A stretch of 57,500 nt of DNA from Kiloniellaceae bacterium (GCA_021776055.1 JAJFGP010000004.1:1-57500), one strand, 5' to 3'; positions 10,416 through 19,612 are shown, numbered from the stretch's first letter. Program-made: numbers and translations. Notes: generated by a model not told the origin, from the letters alone.

Positions 10416-12179
10416 CTAAACGAGAACCATCCCCTCCTCGGAGATCGGCTTGGAGGCCTTGTCTTCCGGGCCGAGCAACATCTCATAGTGGGCGGCGCCC
10501 GAGGGAATCATCGGGAAACAGTTTTCCGTCTGATCCACCATGCAATCGAAAACCACCGGCCGCGGCGACTCGATCATTTCCATGATCTTGTCGTCCAACT
10601 CGCCCGGTTTGCTCGCGCGCAACCCAACAGCGCCGAAGGCCTCCGCAAGCTTAACGAAATCCGGTAGCGAGGCGGTATAGCTCTGCGAATAGCGGCTGCC
10701 ATGGAGCAATTCCTGCCACTGGCGAACCATGCCCATCCATTGATTGTTGATGATGAACACCTTCACCGGCAGGTCATATTGCGCCACCGTCGACAACTCT
10801 TGAATATTCATCAGGATGGACGCTTCGCCGGCGATGTCGATGACCAGCGCCTCTGGGTGTGCCACCTGCACGCCGGCTGCCGCCGGCAAGCCATAGCCCA
10901 TGGTGCCCAGGCCGCCCGATGTCATCCAGTGGCGCGGCTTTTCGAACTTGTAGAACTGGGCCGCCCACATCTGATGCTGACCGACCTCGGTCGTGATGTA
11001 AGCGTCACGATCCTTGGTCAACTCATAGAGCCGTTGGATCGCGTGCTGCGGCTTGATGATCGATTTCGAGTTCGCGAATTTCAGACAATCGCGCCCACGC
11101 CATTCCTCGATCTGTGCCCACCAGGCTTTCAACGCCTTCTGGTTCAGCTTGTTACCGCTGCGTTTCCAGGCCTTCAGCAAATCGTCCAGAACGTGTGCCA
11201 CGTCGCCAATAATCGGCAGATCGACCACCACGTTCTTGTTGATGGAGCTGGGGTCGATGTCGATGTGAATTTTCTGCGAGCGCGGTGAAAACTCGTCCAG
11301 CCGGCCGGTTACCCGATCGTCAAAACGGGCACCGACGTTGATCATCACGTCGCAATTGTACATGGCCAGATTGGCCTCGTAGGTGCCGTGCATGCCGAGC
11401 ATGCCCAGGAACAGCGGGTCGCTAGCCGGCATGGACCCCAGGCCCATAAGAGTGCTGGTGACCGGCGCGCCCAAGGCGCGCGCAAACCGAGAGAGCAGCA
11501 CGCTTGCCTTATCACCGGCATTAATGACGCCGCCGCCCGTGTAAAACAGCGGCCGCTTGGCCTTGGCGATCATCTGCACCGCCGCCGAGATAGCTTGTGA
11601 CTCGGCTTTGACCTGGGGTCGGTAGCTTTGATGCTTGACGTCCTCGGGGCCGATGTAGCTGTCGCTCTTGGCCTGCTGCACGTCCTTGGGAAGATCGATC
11701 ACCACCGGGCCCGGCCGGCCGCTGCGCGCCACATAGAAAGCCTCGTGGATGACGCGTGCCAAGTCGTCGACGTCTTTCACCAGATAGTTGTGCTTGGTAC
11801 AGGGTCGGGTAATTCCGGTCGTATCGGCCTCCTGAAAAGCATCGTTACCGATCAGGTGCGTCGGCACCTGACCGGTAAGGCAGACCACCGGAACGGAATC
11901 CATCAGGGCATCGGTTAGGCCGGTTACCGCATTCGTCGCGCCGGGGCCGGAAGTGACCAGCACCACGCCCACCTTGCCGGTGGACCGGGCATAACCCTCG
12001 GCCGAGTGCACGGCGGCCTGCTCGTGCCGCACCAGGATGTGGCGCAACGCATTCTGCTCGTGCAGCGCATCGTAGATTGGAAGGACAGCGCCGCCAGGAT
12101 AGCCGAAGATGACGTCAACGCCCTGATCACGCAGGGCTTTGAGCACGATTTCCGAGCCGTTCATTTGCGGCGAAGCCAT
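10416..12179 (-). CDS. ilvB: Acetolactate synthase large (catalytic) subunit
   Basis: This thiamine-diphosphate enzyme joins two pyruvates, or pyruvate and 2-oxobutyrate, in the first common step of branched-chain amino acid synthesis. With the start at MASPQMNG (12179) the product has 587 residues. Visible are the catalytic Glu region RHEQAAVHSAEGYAR near residue 50, the FAD-binding middle domain, and the ThDP motif starting GDASF-like IAGEASILMN with the following NNQWMGMV. AGGATAGGACA precedes this ATG. A longer frame to 12227 lacks such a site. A strong terminator separates it from miaA. Confidence 0.96.
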   Translation of the reverse strand: MASPQMNGSEIVLKALRDQGVDVIFGYPGGAVLPIYDALHEQNALRHILVRHEQAAVHSAEGYARSTGKVGVVLVTSGPGATNAVTGLTDALMDSVPVVCLTGQVPTHLIGNDAFQEADTTGITRPCTKHNYLVKDVDDLARVIHEAFYVARSGRPGPVVIDLPKDVQQAKSDSYIGPEDVKHQSYRPQVKAESQAISAAVQMIAKAKRPLFYTGGGVINAGDKASVLLSRFARALGAPVTSTLMGLGSMPASDPLFLGMLGMHGTYEANLAMYNCDVMINVGARFDDRVTGRLDEFSPRSQKIHIDIDPSSINKNVVVDLPIIGDVAHVLDDLLKAWKRSGNKLNQKALKAWWAQIEEWRGRDCLKFANSKSIIKPQHAIQRLYELTKDRDAYITTEVGQHQMWAAQFYKFEKPRHWMTSGGLGTMGYGLPAAAGVQVAHPEALVIDIAGEASILMNIQELSTVAQYDLPVKVFIINNQWMGMVRQWQELLHGSRYSQSYTASLPDFVKLAEAFGAVGLRASKPGELDDKIMEMIESPRPVVFDCMVDQTENCFPMIPSGAAHYEMLLGPEDKASKPISEEGMVLV

Positions 12180-12244
12180 TGTCCTATCCTCACCCGAGGT
12201 TATGTGATCCTGCCACCGACTGGCCATTCATCCGGTGCGAGCGC

Positions 12245-12289
12245 AAAAAAACCGCGCTGCGCAGCCGTTTATCGGCGGCGAAGAGCGCG
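12245..12289 (-). terminator. Intrinsic terminator between miaA and ilvB
   Basis: On the minus strand CGCGCT (12289-12284) pairs with AGCGCG (12258-12253); an inner GCCG-ataaa-CGGC hairpin lies between them, and seven Ts follow (12251-12245). It is 16 bases after the miaA stop and 66 bases before the ilvB start. The simplest reading is the miaA terminator. A role as an attenuator of ilvB was considered, but no branched-chain-rich leader peptide is seen before it. Confidence 0.7.
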
Positions 12290-12304
12290 TACCCTAGTGG
12301 CTCG

Positions 12305-13279
12305 TTAACAGCCGGTCAACAAGAACTGACGAATATTCCGAAAGTTTTCCGGCCACAGACTTTCCGAATATTGCTCATCTACGACGATGGCATCGGGATG
12401 GTCCGGCAGCAGTTGGGTGCGCAGCCATGTCATCTGCCGCTTCGCATAATTGCGCGTTTGCTGTTGGGTTGCCGCGATGGCAGCGTCCAACGCCAGATCC
12501 CCCGCCAGATGGCGGCCGATCGCCGAAACACCCAGCGCCTTCATGACCGGTAACGCGGGATCGAGATTCAGGGCGGCAAGAGCCCGCACTTCATCGATGG
12601 CCCCGGCATCGATCATGGCGGTCACCCGGGCATCGCATGCCGCATAGAGCGCGGCGCGTGGCGGCAGGCAGACGATGGTGCAAAACCGGTAAGGCGAACC
12701 ACCGGTGCCGTCACCTTGCCAGTCGGCAAGTGACCGGCCGGTCGCCTCCAGCACTTCCCAAGCGCGGACCAGGCGCTGCCGGTCGCTGGGCCGCAGCCGA
12801 GCGGCCATGGCCGGGTCACGGACGGCCAGCGCCGCGTGAAAGGCTGGGCCGCCAAGCTCCCGGTGTGTGGCCTCAGCCGCGGCCCGCACCGCCGCCGGAA
12901 CCTCGGGCATATCCGCCAGTCCCTTCTCCAGGGCGCGCAGATAAAGCCCGGTACCGCCGACCACGATGGGAACCTGACCCGCGGCATGGCAGGCATCGAT
13001 CTCGCTGACCGCCAAGGCGCGCCAACGCCCCGCCGAGCATCGCTCGGCACCGGACAGGGCGCCGTAGAGACGATGCGGCGCGCGCGCCCGATCGGCCTCG
13101 CTTGGCCGGGCCGTGAGGATGGCAAGCTCGCGGTAGATTTGCATGGAATCGGCGTTGATGACCACGCCACCAAGCGCCTCCGCCACATCCAGCGCCAGAC
13201 GCGACTTGCCGCTTGCCGTTGGACCGGCGATCACCAGAACCGGCGGCGCGTTCGCATTCGTATCGTCTACCCTGGGCAT
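12305..13279 (-). CDS. miaA: tRNA dimethylallyltransferase
   Basis: MiaA transfers a dimethylallyl group to A37 of tRNAs that read codons starting with U, the first step toward ms2i6A. The 324-residue product has the P-loop GPTASGKS near residue 19, the catalytic/tRNA-binding segment NADSMQIYREL, and VVGGTGLYLRAL near residue 105. The C-terminal QQQTRNYAKRQMTWLR is typical. It starts 44 bases from the divergent serB gene. Confidence 0.95.
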   Translation of the reverse strand: MPRVDDTNANAPPVLVIAGPTASGKSRLALDVAEALGGVVINADSMQIYRELAILTARPSEADRARAPHRLYGALSGAERCSAGRWRALAVSEIDACHAAGQVPIVVGGTGLYLRALEKGLADMPEVPAAVRAAAEATHRELGGPAFHAALAVRDPAMAARLRPSDRQRLVRAWEVLEATGRSLADWQGDGTGGSPYRFCTIVCLPPRAALYAACDARVTAMIDAGAIDEVRALAALNLDPALPVMKALGVSAIGRHLAGDLALDAAIAATQQQTRNYAKRQMTWLRTQLLPDHPDAIVVDEQYSESLWPENFRNIRQFLLTGC

Positions 13280-13288
13280 AGTCCGGGC

Positions 13289-13318
13289 TTGTCCTTTCCG
13301 CCGGCGCCCCTCTATATC
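13289..13318 (+). promoter_or_regulatory. Candidate serB promoter giving a leaderless mRNA
   Basis: TTGTCC (13289-13294) and TATATC (13313-13318) are separated by 18 bases. The expected start of transcription, about seven bases after the -10 box, is the serB ATG itself (13324) or one or two bases later. There is no ribosome binding site before that ATG, which agrees with a leaderless transcript. Confidence 0.4.
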
Positions 13319-13323
13319 GGGGC

Positions 13324-14220
13324 ATGGACCAAGTCCTTACTCTGATCGCCCCGACCGGCTCAAGCGCCCTGACCGAAGCCATGGTTGCCGCGGCCGCGAG
13401 CGCCGTGACCGAACTGGGTGGCCAACCGGGCTCAACCGACTGGTTGGACCCAGGCACCGCCTGCGACGTGCCCTTCGCCGGCATAGACGCGAACAAGGTC
13501 GAAGCGACCATACGCGCGCGCCTTGCCGATGCGCCGCTCGATCTGGCCGTTCAACCGGCGGCGGGCCGGCGGCGGAAGCTGCTCATCGCCGATATGGAAT
13601 CGACGATCATCGGCCAAGAGCTTGTCGACGAGTTGGCCGAGATCGTCGGCGTGGGATCGCGCATCGCCGAGATCACCGCCCGCAGCATGGCCGGCGAGCT
13701 GGACTTCGCCGCGTCTCTGCGCGAGCGGGTGGCGTTGCTTGCCGGCCTGACAGTGGAGGTTTTGGATCAGGCTGAAAGCCGCATAACCCTTAATCCGGGC
13801 GCCCGGGAATTGGTGCAGACCATGCGGGCGCACGGCGCGTACACCGCTCTGGTCTCCGGCGGGTTCACGCGGTTTACGGAGCCGGTGTGCAAAATCTGCG
13901 GCTTTGACGAGGCACGTGGCAACACGCTTGTGATTGCCGATGGCCGGCTAACCGGCAAGGTCGGTGAGCCCATCCTGGGCCGCGAGGCAAAGGCGGCGGC
14001 GCTGGGTGAGCTTGCCGAGCGGCACAATCTGACACCGGAGCAGGCTTGCGCGGTAGGCGACGGCGCCAACGATCTGGAGATGTTGCGGACGGCGGGACTG
14101 GGCGTCGCGTACAGGGCCAAGCCCATCGTCCGCGACGCCGCGCGCTTTCGCATCGATCACGGCGACCTAACCGCGCTGTTATTCCTCCAGGGCTACCGCC
14201 GCACCGAGTTTACCAGCTAG
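13324..14220 (+). CDS. serB: Phosphoserine phosphatase
   Basis: SerB removes phosphate from O-phosphoserine, the last step of serine synthesis. The 298-residue protein has an N-terminal ACT-like region (about 1-75) and a HAD phosphatase domain. HAD motif I reads ADMESTII, with nucleophile Asp near residue 90; the usual second Asp is Glu here. Motif II is LVSGGFTRF and motif IV is VGDGANDLEML. Start choice rests on the only fitting ATG, which has no visible ribosome binding site and may be leaderless. Other features are typical of alphaproteobacterial SerB. Confidence 0.94.
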   Translation: MDQVLTLIAPTGSSALTEAMVAAAASAVTELGGQPGSTDWLDPGTACDVPFAGIDANKVEATIRARLADAPLDLAVQPAAGRRRKLLIADMESTIIGQELVDELAEIVGVGSRIAEITARSMAGELDFAASLRERVALLAGLTVEVLDQAESRITLNPGARELVQTMRAHGAYTALVSGGFTRFTEPVCKICGFDEARGNTLVIADGRLTGKVGEPILGREAKAAALGELAERHNLTPEQACAVGDGANDLEMLRTAGLGVAYRAKPIVRDAARFRIDHGDLTALLFLQGYRRTEFTS

Positions 14221-14237
14221 CTACTGGTGATTGAAGC

Positions 14238-14291
14238 TCACCCCCCTCCCAACCTCTCCCCATCGAGGGGGGAGGGCTGGGGTGGGGGTGA
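14238..14291. terminator. C/G-rich palindrome between convergent serB and the Do protease
   Basis: TCACCCCC at 14238 faces GGGGGTGA ending at 14291, with CTCCC/GGGAG and TCTCCCC/GGGG pairing further in, around a loop near 14275. It lies between two genes that converge, so it can serve both as a terminator. No T runs are seen on either side. Similar C-rich palindromes are widespread in GC-rich genomes and it may be a repeat family member. Confidence 0.5.
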
Positions 14292-14316
14292 TGCTCGCTT
14301 TATCTAGAGTTGAGTC

Positions 14317-15840
14317 TTAGCTCTTGGCGATGCGCACGGCGACCCACTGGAAGTCGCCTTCGCGGAAGACCAGCAGGGTTACGACCCGGTAACCCTCGCT
14401 CTTGGCCTTCTTGACCTGATCGGCGACCTCGGCTGGGGTCTTCACCTGCTCCTGATCGACCTCGACGATCACATCGCCTGGACGCAGGCCTTTTTCGGCG
14501 CCGGAGCCTGTGGCATCGACGTCGGTGATGACCACGCCATCGGTCTTCTCGGCCAGGCTAAAGCGCTCCCGCAGCTCGGGCGTAATGGCACCGAGGGCCA
14601 AGCCGAGGTCGGGAATATCACCGCTATCGATGGTGGAATCGGGTTGCTCCTCGGCGAGAGCGACTTGCTCCTCGCTTAGCTCGCCGAGATCCACCTTGAA
14701 GGTTTTTCTCTCGCCTTTGCGCCAGACGACGACGTCAACCGCTTCGCCGATCGGGGTTTCGGCAACCATGCGCGGCAATTTGCGCATATCGGGGACGATC
14801 CGGCCATTGAACTCCAGCACAACATCGCCTTGCTCGATGCCGGCGGCTTCCGCCGGGCCACCCTCGGTCACCGAGGCAACCAGAGCGCCGTGCACGGATT
14901 CGAGGCGCAAGCCTTCGGCGAGCTCCTCGGTTACCGTCTGGATGCGCACACCCAGCCAGCCGCGGCGCACTTCGCCGTGTTCGCGCAGTTGGGCAACGAT
15001 GTTCTTGACCAGCGACGAGGGGATGGCGAAGCCGATACCGACCGAACCGCCCGACGGCGAGAAGATCGCCGTATTGACGCCGATGATTTCGCCGTCAATG
15101 TTGAACATCGGACCGCCGGAGTTGCCGCGGTTGATCGCCGCATCCGTCTGAATGAAATCGTCGTACGGTCCTGAATTGATGTCACGCTGGCGCGCCGAGA
15201 CGATTCCCGCGGTCACCGTGCCACCCAAGCCAAAGGGATTACCGATGGCGACCACCCAGTCGCCAATCCGGGTTTTTTCCGACTTTCCCCATTTGGCGGC
15301 CGGCAAGGGCTTGTCGGATTCGACCTTGAGGAGGGCCAAATCGGTTTTCTCGTCGCGCCCGACGACCGTCGCCTGAAGCAAGGTATCGTCGTGCAAGCGC
15401 ACGGTGATTTCGTCCGCCTCGGCGATGACGTGGTTATTGGTGACGATGTAGCCGCTCGCATCGATGATGAAGCCCGAGCCAAGAGAGCTGGCGCGCCGCT
15501 GCTCCTGTGGCGGCGGCTCGCCGCCCCGGCGCTCGAAGAACTCCTTGAAGAACTCCTCGAACTCCTGACCGCGCTGGCCTTCGACGACCTGCGTGGTGGC
15601 GATGTTGACGACCGTCGGCAACAGCTCCTCCGCCAAGTCGGCAAAGCTATCCGGCGCCGAGCGCGCGTGCGCCGGGCCGGTGGCCAATGCCACGGCAAGA
15701 GCGAGCAAAACGAAGGCGCCGCCTGTGAACCAACGAGGGCCTGTGAACCAATGGGCGTGCGAGGAACCGCGCGGTACCGCAACCGTCTGCGTGGTGCGGC
15801 GAATTTGTGTCTGTAATTTTGTCACGTTCGGGGTCTCCAT
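14317..15840 (-). CDS. Do (DegP/MucD-type) periplasmic serine protease
   Basis: This secreted protease-chaperone degrades misfolded envelope proteins. With the start at METPNVTK the product has 507 residues: an Arg/Thr-rich N terminus, a hydrophobic signal segment near residues 35-55 ending PAHARS, a trypsin domain with His137 (NNHVI), Asp167 (KTDLALL) and Ser241 (GNSGGP), and two PDZ domains (about 290-380 and 410-500). A Q-linker region GGEPPPQEQRR sits in the LA loop. The open frame extends to 16032, but that part has no family match. It lies downstream of hflK-hflC and a DUF2065 gene, a usual alphaproteobacterial order. Confidence 0.94.
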   Translation of the reverse strand: METPNVTKLQTQIRRTTQTVAVPRGSSHAHWFTGPRWFTGGAFVLLALAVALATGPAHARSAPDSFADLAEELLPTVVNIATTQVVEGQRGQEFEEFFKEFFERRGGEPPPQEQRRASSLGSGFIIDASGYIVTNNHVIAEADEITVRLHDDTLLQATVVGRDEKTDLALLKVESDKPLPAAKWGKSEKTRIGDWVVAIGNPFGLGGTVTAGIVSARQRDINSGPYDDFIQTDAAINRGNSGGPMFNIDGEIIGVNTAIFSPSGGSVGIGFAIPSSLVKNIVAQLREHGEVRRGWLGVRIQTVTEELAEGLRLESVHGALVASVTEGGPAEAAGIEQGDVVLEFNGRIVPDMRKLPRMVAETPIGEAVDVVVWRKGERKTFKVDLGELSEEQVALAEEQPDSTIDSGDIPDLGLALGAITPELRERFSLAEKTDGVVITDVDATGSGAEKGLRPGDVIVEVDQEQVKTPAEVADQVKKAKSEGYRVVTLLVFREGDFQWVAVRIAKS

Positions 15841-16013
15841 GACTTGGCGCCGTTCCGGGGGGAAACGGAGGCCGTCTGTCGAACCAATGTCAGTCCTAGT
15901 GCGATTTGGTAGATATTTCGTTCTTGTCAAGCCGTGCCCAGGTTTCTTGCCCGGCGGGTCGGGAGTTTCGCCTGGGAAAAGGGCCGAAGTGTGGCGGACT
16001 TCCGGTCCGCGGT

Positions 16014-16199
16014 TCAGCCGCGTAAAAGCCAAACGCAGGCAACCCCGACCACCGCTACCGCCAGCCCCCCCAAACGCAGGACATCCGGCGAAATTTGCTC
16101 CAATTGGGCCAGAAACTGGCGCAATCTAAGCGGGAACAAGGCTAGAGCCAAACCTTCAATAACTAGCACCATGGCCAGGGCGGTCAGCAAATCGGTCAT
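16014..16199 (-). CDS. DUF2065 family small membrane protein (YjeT-like)
   Basis: The 61-residue product has an N-terminal hydrophobic segment (TALAMVLVIEGLALALFP), a short polar middle (RLRQFLAQLEQISPDVLR) and a second membrane segment ending WLLRG. This pattern and the conserved EGL and LR positions match the DUF2065/YjeT family, which is usually encoded next to hflC. It lies 59 bases after hflC and likely belongs to the hflK-hflC transcript. Its biochemical role is not known. Confidence 0.8.
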   Translation of the reverse strand: MTDLLTALAMVLVIEGLALALFPLRLRQFLAQLEQISPDVLRLGGLAVAVVGVACVWLLRG

Positions 16200-16258
16200 G
16201 GCTCGGTCTGCCCGCGACCCGCCAGCGCAGGGCGTCTACGCCAACCGAAAAAGCCCGA

Positions 16259-17137
16259 TCACTTCTTCGTTCCCGGCGCCACCGAGCCGAAGAAATCAAA
16301 AAACTCGCTATCCGGCGAAAGAACCATGTAGGTGCTCTGCCCGGTGAGTGAGGCCTCGTAGGCCTGCATGGAGCGGTAGAAATTGAAGAAGTCGTCATCC
16401 TGGCCAAAGGCTTTGTTGAGTATGGTTGTGCGCGCGCCTTCGCCCTTGCCACGCTCGATCTCCGCCTCGCGCTTCGCTTCGGCGCGGATAACCGTGGACT
16501 CGCGGTCCGCCGTGGCGCGGATACGTTGCGCCTGTTCAAAGCCCTGGGCCCGGAATTCCGCCGCTTCGCGCTCGCGTTCGGACTTCATGCGGCCGTAAAC
16601 GGCCTGGCTGATTTCTTCCGGGAAATCGGCGCGGCGAATGCGCACGTCGACCAACTCGATGCCGAAACGACCCGCCTCGGTGTTCACCGTTTGACGGATT
16701 TGATGCATGATTTGCACGCGCTCTTCCGAAAGAACGCTGGCCAGGGTCGCATTGCCCAGCACACTGCGCAGCGACGCATTGACGATCGGCCCCAGACGCT
16801 GGCGCACGCCGCCCTCGGTGCGCACAGTCTTAAAGAACTCGAGCGCGTCGATAATGCGGTAACGGGCGAAGGCGTCGACCAGAATACGCTTCTGGTCGGC
16901 AAGCAAGATGCTCTCCACCGGCGGATCCAGATTGAGAACGCGCTTCTCGTAATATTGCACGTTCTGGAGCACCGGCAGTTTCCAGTTTAGACCCGGATCA
17001 GTGACGACGCGGATCGGCTTGCCGAACTGCAACACGATAGCCTGCGTCGTCTGATGCACCGTGAACGCGGCGCTGGAAAGGCCGATACCGGCGAGGATGA
17101 CGATCAGACCGATGATCAGTGACAATTTGCGGCTCAT
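16259..17137 (-). CDS. hflC: HflC, modulator of the FtsH protease
   Basis: HflC is a band-7/SPFH protein that assembles with HflK into a periplasmic cage around FtsH. The 292-residue product has an N-terminal anchor (LSLIIGLIVILAGIGLSSAAF), the SPFH domain starting QAIVLQFGKPIRVV, and a long charged coiled coil (EREREAAEFRAQG and REAEIERGKGEGAR). The C-terminal YMVLSPDSEFFDFFG is the standard HflC ending. It starts 15 bases after the hflK stop. Confidence 0.96.
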   Translation of the reverse strand: MSRKLSLIIGLIVILAGIGLSSAAFTVHQTTQAIVLQFGKPIRVVTDPGLNWKLPVLQNVQYYEKRVLNLDPPVESILLADQKRILVDAFARYRIIDALEFFKTVRTEGGVRQRLGPIVNASLRSVLGNATLASVLSEERVQIMHQIRQTVNTEAGRFGIELVDVRIRRADFPEEISQAVYGRMKSEREREAAEFRAQGFEQAQRIRATADRESTVIRAEAKREAEIERGKGEGARTTILNKAFGQDDDFFNFYRSMQAYEASLTGQSTYMVLSPDSEFFDFFGSVAPGTKK

Positions 17138-17152
17138 GTCTTACGTCCCCGC

Positions 17153-18310
17153 TTACTGCACGGTCGAGCGGGCAGGATCGGCAGAACGCCCATCCCCGCC
17201 GCCTCGACGTAGCTCATTGAGCGGCAGGTAGGGCACCGCGCCTTGACCCTGGTCCATGATGACCTTGTCGATATCACCCAGGACATTTTGCATAGTTTCC
17301 AGATACATGCGCCGCTTGGTCACTTCCGGGTTGTCCTTATAAGCCGTATAGACCGAGAGGAAGCGCTGCGCCTCGCCTTCCGCTTCATTTTCCAGCCGCT
17401 CGCGGTAGCCCTGAGCCTCTTGGATCATGCGTTGAGCCTCGCCGCGCGCCCGTGGCAGCACATCGTTGCGGTAAGCGTCCGCCTCGTTGCGCAGACGGTC
17501 CAGGTCTTGGCGGGCCCGCTGCACATCGTCGAAAGCATCGATGACCGGCGCTGGCGGCAGCACATCCTGGAGCTGCACCTGAGTGATCTCAATGCCGGCC
17601 TCGTACTCGTTGAGCATGTTTTGCAAGAGAGTCCGGGCTTTCGCCTCGACGTCTTGGCGCGCTTCGGTCAAGGCCGGCTGGATGTCGGTGCGGCCGATGA
17701 TCTCGCGCATGGCGCTTTCCGCGGCGATTTTCACGGTTGCTTCCTGATCGCGAATGTTGAACAGGAACTTGCCAGCGTCCGCGATCTTAAACTGCACCGT
17801 GAAATCGATGTCGATGATGTTCTGATCGCCGGTGAGCATGAGGCTTTCCTCAACCACATCTCTGCGTTGGCTGCGGCTACGGTCAGCGCCCACCGATCTG
17901 AATCCGATATCGATGGCCTGAATGTTCTCGACACTCGGCGTCTCGACCGTTTCGATGGGATAGGGCAGATGCCAGCGCAAGCCAGGTTGGGTGGTCGTCA
18001 CCCATTTGCCGAACTGCAGCACGACGCCCTGTTCATCGGGCTGGACGCGGTACAGACCGGTCGCCATCCACAGCACAAAAGCGATGATAAGAATGGCGCC
18101 CAAACCCATGCCGCCAACACCGCCACTGGGCAGAAATCCCTTGAAACGGTCCTGCCCGCGCCGAATGATCTCTTCCAAATCCGGCGGTTTCTGACCACCG
18201 CCGCCACCGCCACGGCCCCAGGGACCGCCGCCGTTCGAGCCACCGCCGCTTCCACCGCTACCGCCGCCGCCCCATGGGCCACCGCCGCCGCCTTTATTTT
18301 CCCAGGGCAT
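17153..18310 (-). CDS. hflK: HflK, modulator of the FtsH protease
   Basis: HflK is the partner of HflC. The 385-residue protein starts with the typical MPWENKGGGGGPWG glycine-rich tail (about 1-45), has one membrane segment near residues 67-87, then an SPFH domain (EQGVVLQFGKWVTT onward) and a long coiled coil (about 250-330) with RARGEAQRMIQEAQGYRERL in part. The C terminus is polar and Arg-rich. It is the first gene of hflK-hflC-DUF2065. A 174-base spacer (18311-18484) separates it from the divergent mrp gene and should hold both promoters, though no strong boxes stand out. Confidence 0.96.
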   Translation of the reverse strand: MPWENKGGGGGPWGGGGSGGSGGGSNGGGPWGRGGGGGGQKPPDLEEIIRRGQDRFKGFLPSGGVGGMGLGAILIIAFVLWMATGLYRVQPDEQGVVLQFGKWVTTTQPGLRWHLPYPIETVETPSVENIQAIDIGFRSVGADRSRSQRRDVVEESLMLTGDQNIIDIDFTVQFKIADAGKFLFNIRDQEATVKIAAESAMREIIGRTDIQPALTEARQDVEAKARTLLQNMLNEYEAGIEITQVQLQDVLPPAPVIDAFDDVQRARQDLDRLRNEADAYRNDVLPRARGEAQRMIQEAQGYRERLENEAEGEAQRFLSVYTAYKDNPEVTKRRMYLETMQNVLGDIDKVIMDQGQGAVPYLPLNELRRGGGDGRSADPARSTVQ

Positions 18311-18484
18311 TCTTATCTTTCCCGTTGTCTTTCGCTAGGCGCCTAGTTCCAATAACCTGCGCGGGGCCTTATATCACGTATGCCACGCGGAACCAGCGGA
18401 AGTCTTCCGCTACCATCACCGGCCAAATGCACGCCCTGATCGCCATATTGGCAGGGGCACAGGGTTTTCAAGGATGAGCCAGGT

Positions 18485-19612
18485 ATGAGCCAAGTCACCG
18501 AACAGCAGATCATCGCGGCGCTTAGAACCGTGATCGAGCCGGGAAAACAAAGAGATATCGTGAGTCTGGAGATCGTCTCGGGACTGGTCGTAAAGGACGG
18601 CAACGTCGGGTTTGTAATCGAGGTCGACCCCGCCGTCGGCGCAAAGATGGAGCCCTTGCGCAAAGCCGCCGAAAAGGCGGTTTATGACCTGCCCGGCGTC
18701 GTTTCGGTCACTGCGGTGCTGACCGCGCAAAAATCGGCGGGCTCCGCGCCCGCTCCCGATTCGCAGCCCGCCGGCCGGTCAAGCGGTGCCACGGCGGCCA
18801 AACCGCTGGTCCCGGGCGTGCGCTCCATCGTCGCCGTGGCCAGCGGCAAGGGCGGCGTCGGCAAATCGACGACCTCCGCCAATCTGGCCCTGGCCCTGAG
18901 CACCCTGAACCTACGCGTCGGCGTGCTCGATGCCGACATCTACGGGCCATCGCAGCCACGCATGCTGGGCATCAGCGGCCGGCCCAGCTCGCCGGATGGC
19001 AAGATCCTTACGCCGCTGGAAGGTTACGGCGTCAAGTGCATGTCCATGGGCTTTCTGGTGGCCGAAGATACGCCGATGATCTGGCGCGGGCCCATGGTCA
19101 CCAGCGCCTTGCAGCAGATGCTGCGCGATGTGGCCTGGGGCGAGTTGGACATCCTGGTGGTCGACATGCCGCCCGGCACGGGCGACGCGCAACTGAGCAT
19201 GTCGCAGCAGGTGCCCCTGACCGGCGCCGTCATCGTCTCGACACCACAGGACATCGCCCTCTTGGATGCCCGCAAGGGTTTGAATATGTTCCGCAAGGTG
19301 GATGTGCCGGTGCTCGGCATCGTCGAGAATATGAGCACCTTCCTCTGCCCCAACTGCGGCCACGAGACGCAAATCTTCAGCCACGGCGGCGCCCGCCGCG
19401 AGGCGGAGAAATTGGGTGTCGATTTTCTCGGTGAGCTGCCCCTCGACATCGAGATCCGCGAAACCTCGGATAGCGGCCGGCCCATCGTCGTCTCGAACCC
19501 GGAGAGCGCGCATGCGCAGACCTACGTGGCCATCGCCCGCCAGGTCTGGGACAAAGTTTCGATCCGCCTAAACAGCAGCGACCGCCAAGCCCCCAAGATT
19601 GTCATGCAGTAG
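18485..19612 (+). CDS. Mrp/ApbC family iron-sulfur cluster carrier ATPase
   Basis: This P-loop NTPase of the Mrp/NBP35 family carries and delivers Fe-S clusters. The 375-residue product has an N-terminal MIP18/DUF59 domain (about 1-90), a Pro/Ala/Ser linker, and a ParA-like domain with the deviant Walker A GKGGVGKST near residue 120 and the metal-binding CPNC near residue 288. The family is often named apbC or mrp. The ATG is preceded by AAGGATGAGCCAGGT; a second ATG at 18474 is out of frame. Confidence 0.95.
   Translation: MSQVTEQQIIAALRTVIEPGKQRDIVSLEIVSGLVVKDGNVGFVIEVDPAVGAKMEPLRKAAEKAVYDLPGVVSVTAVLTAQKSAGSAPAPDSQPAGRSSGATAAKPLVPGVRSIVAVASGKGGVGKSTTSANLALALSTLNLRVGVLDADIYGPSQPRMLGISGRPSSPDGKILTPLEGYGVKCMSMGFLVAEDTPMIWRGPMVTSALQQMLRDVAWGELDILVVDMPPGTGDAQLSMSQQVPLTGAVIVSTPQDIALLDARKGLNMFRKVDVPVLGIVENMSTFLCPNCGHETQIFSHGGARREAEKLGVDFLGELPLDIEIRETSDSGRPIVVSNPESAHAQTYVAIARQVWDKVSIRLNSSDRQAPKIVMQ

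Noticed and set aside
12180-12244. Possible leader peptide for ilvB (ATG near 12225)
   Set aside because: The short frame has almost no Ile, Val or Leu codons and lies after the terminator hairpin, so it does not fit an attenuator.
17243-18346. 367-codon plus-strand frame
   Set aside because: It is antisense to hflK over its whole length; hflK has clear domains and the plus-strand product has none.
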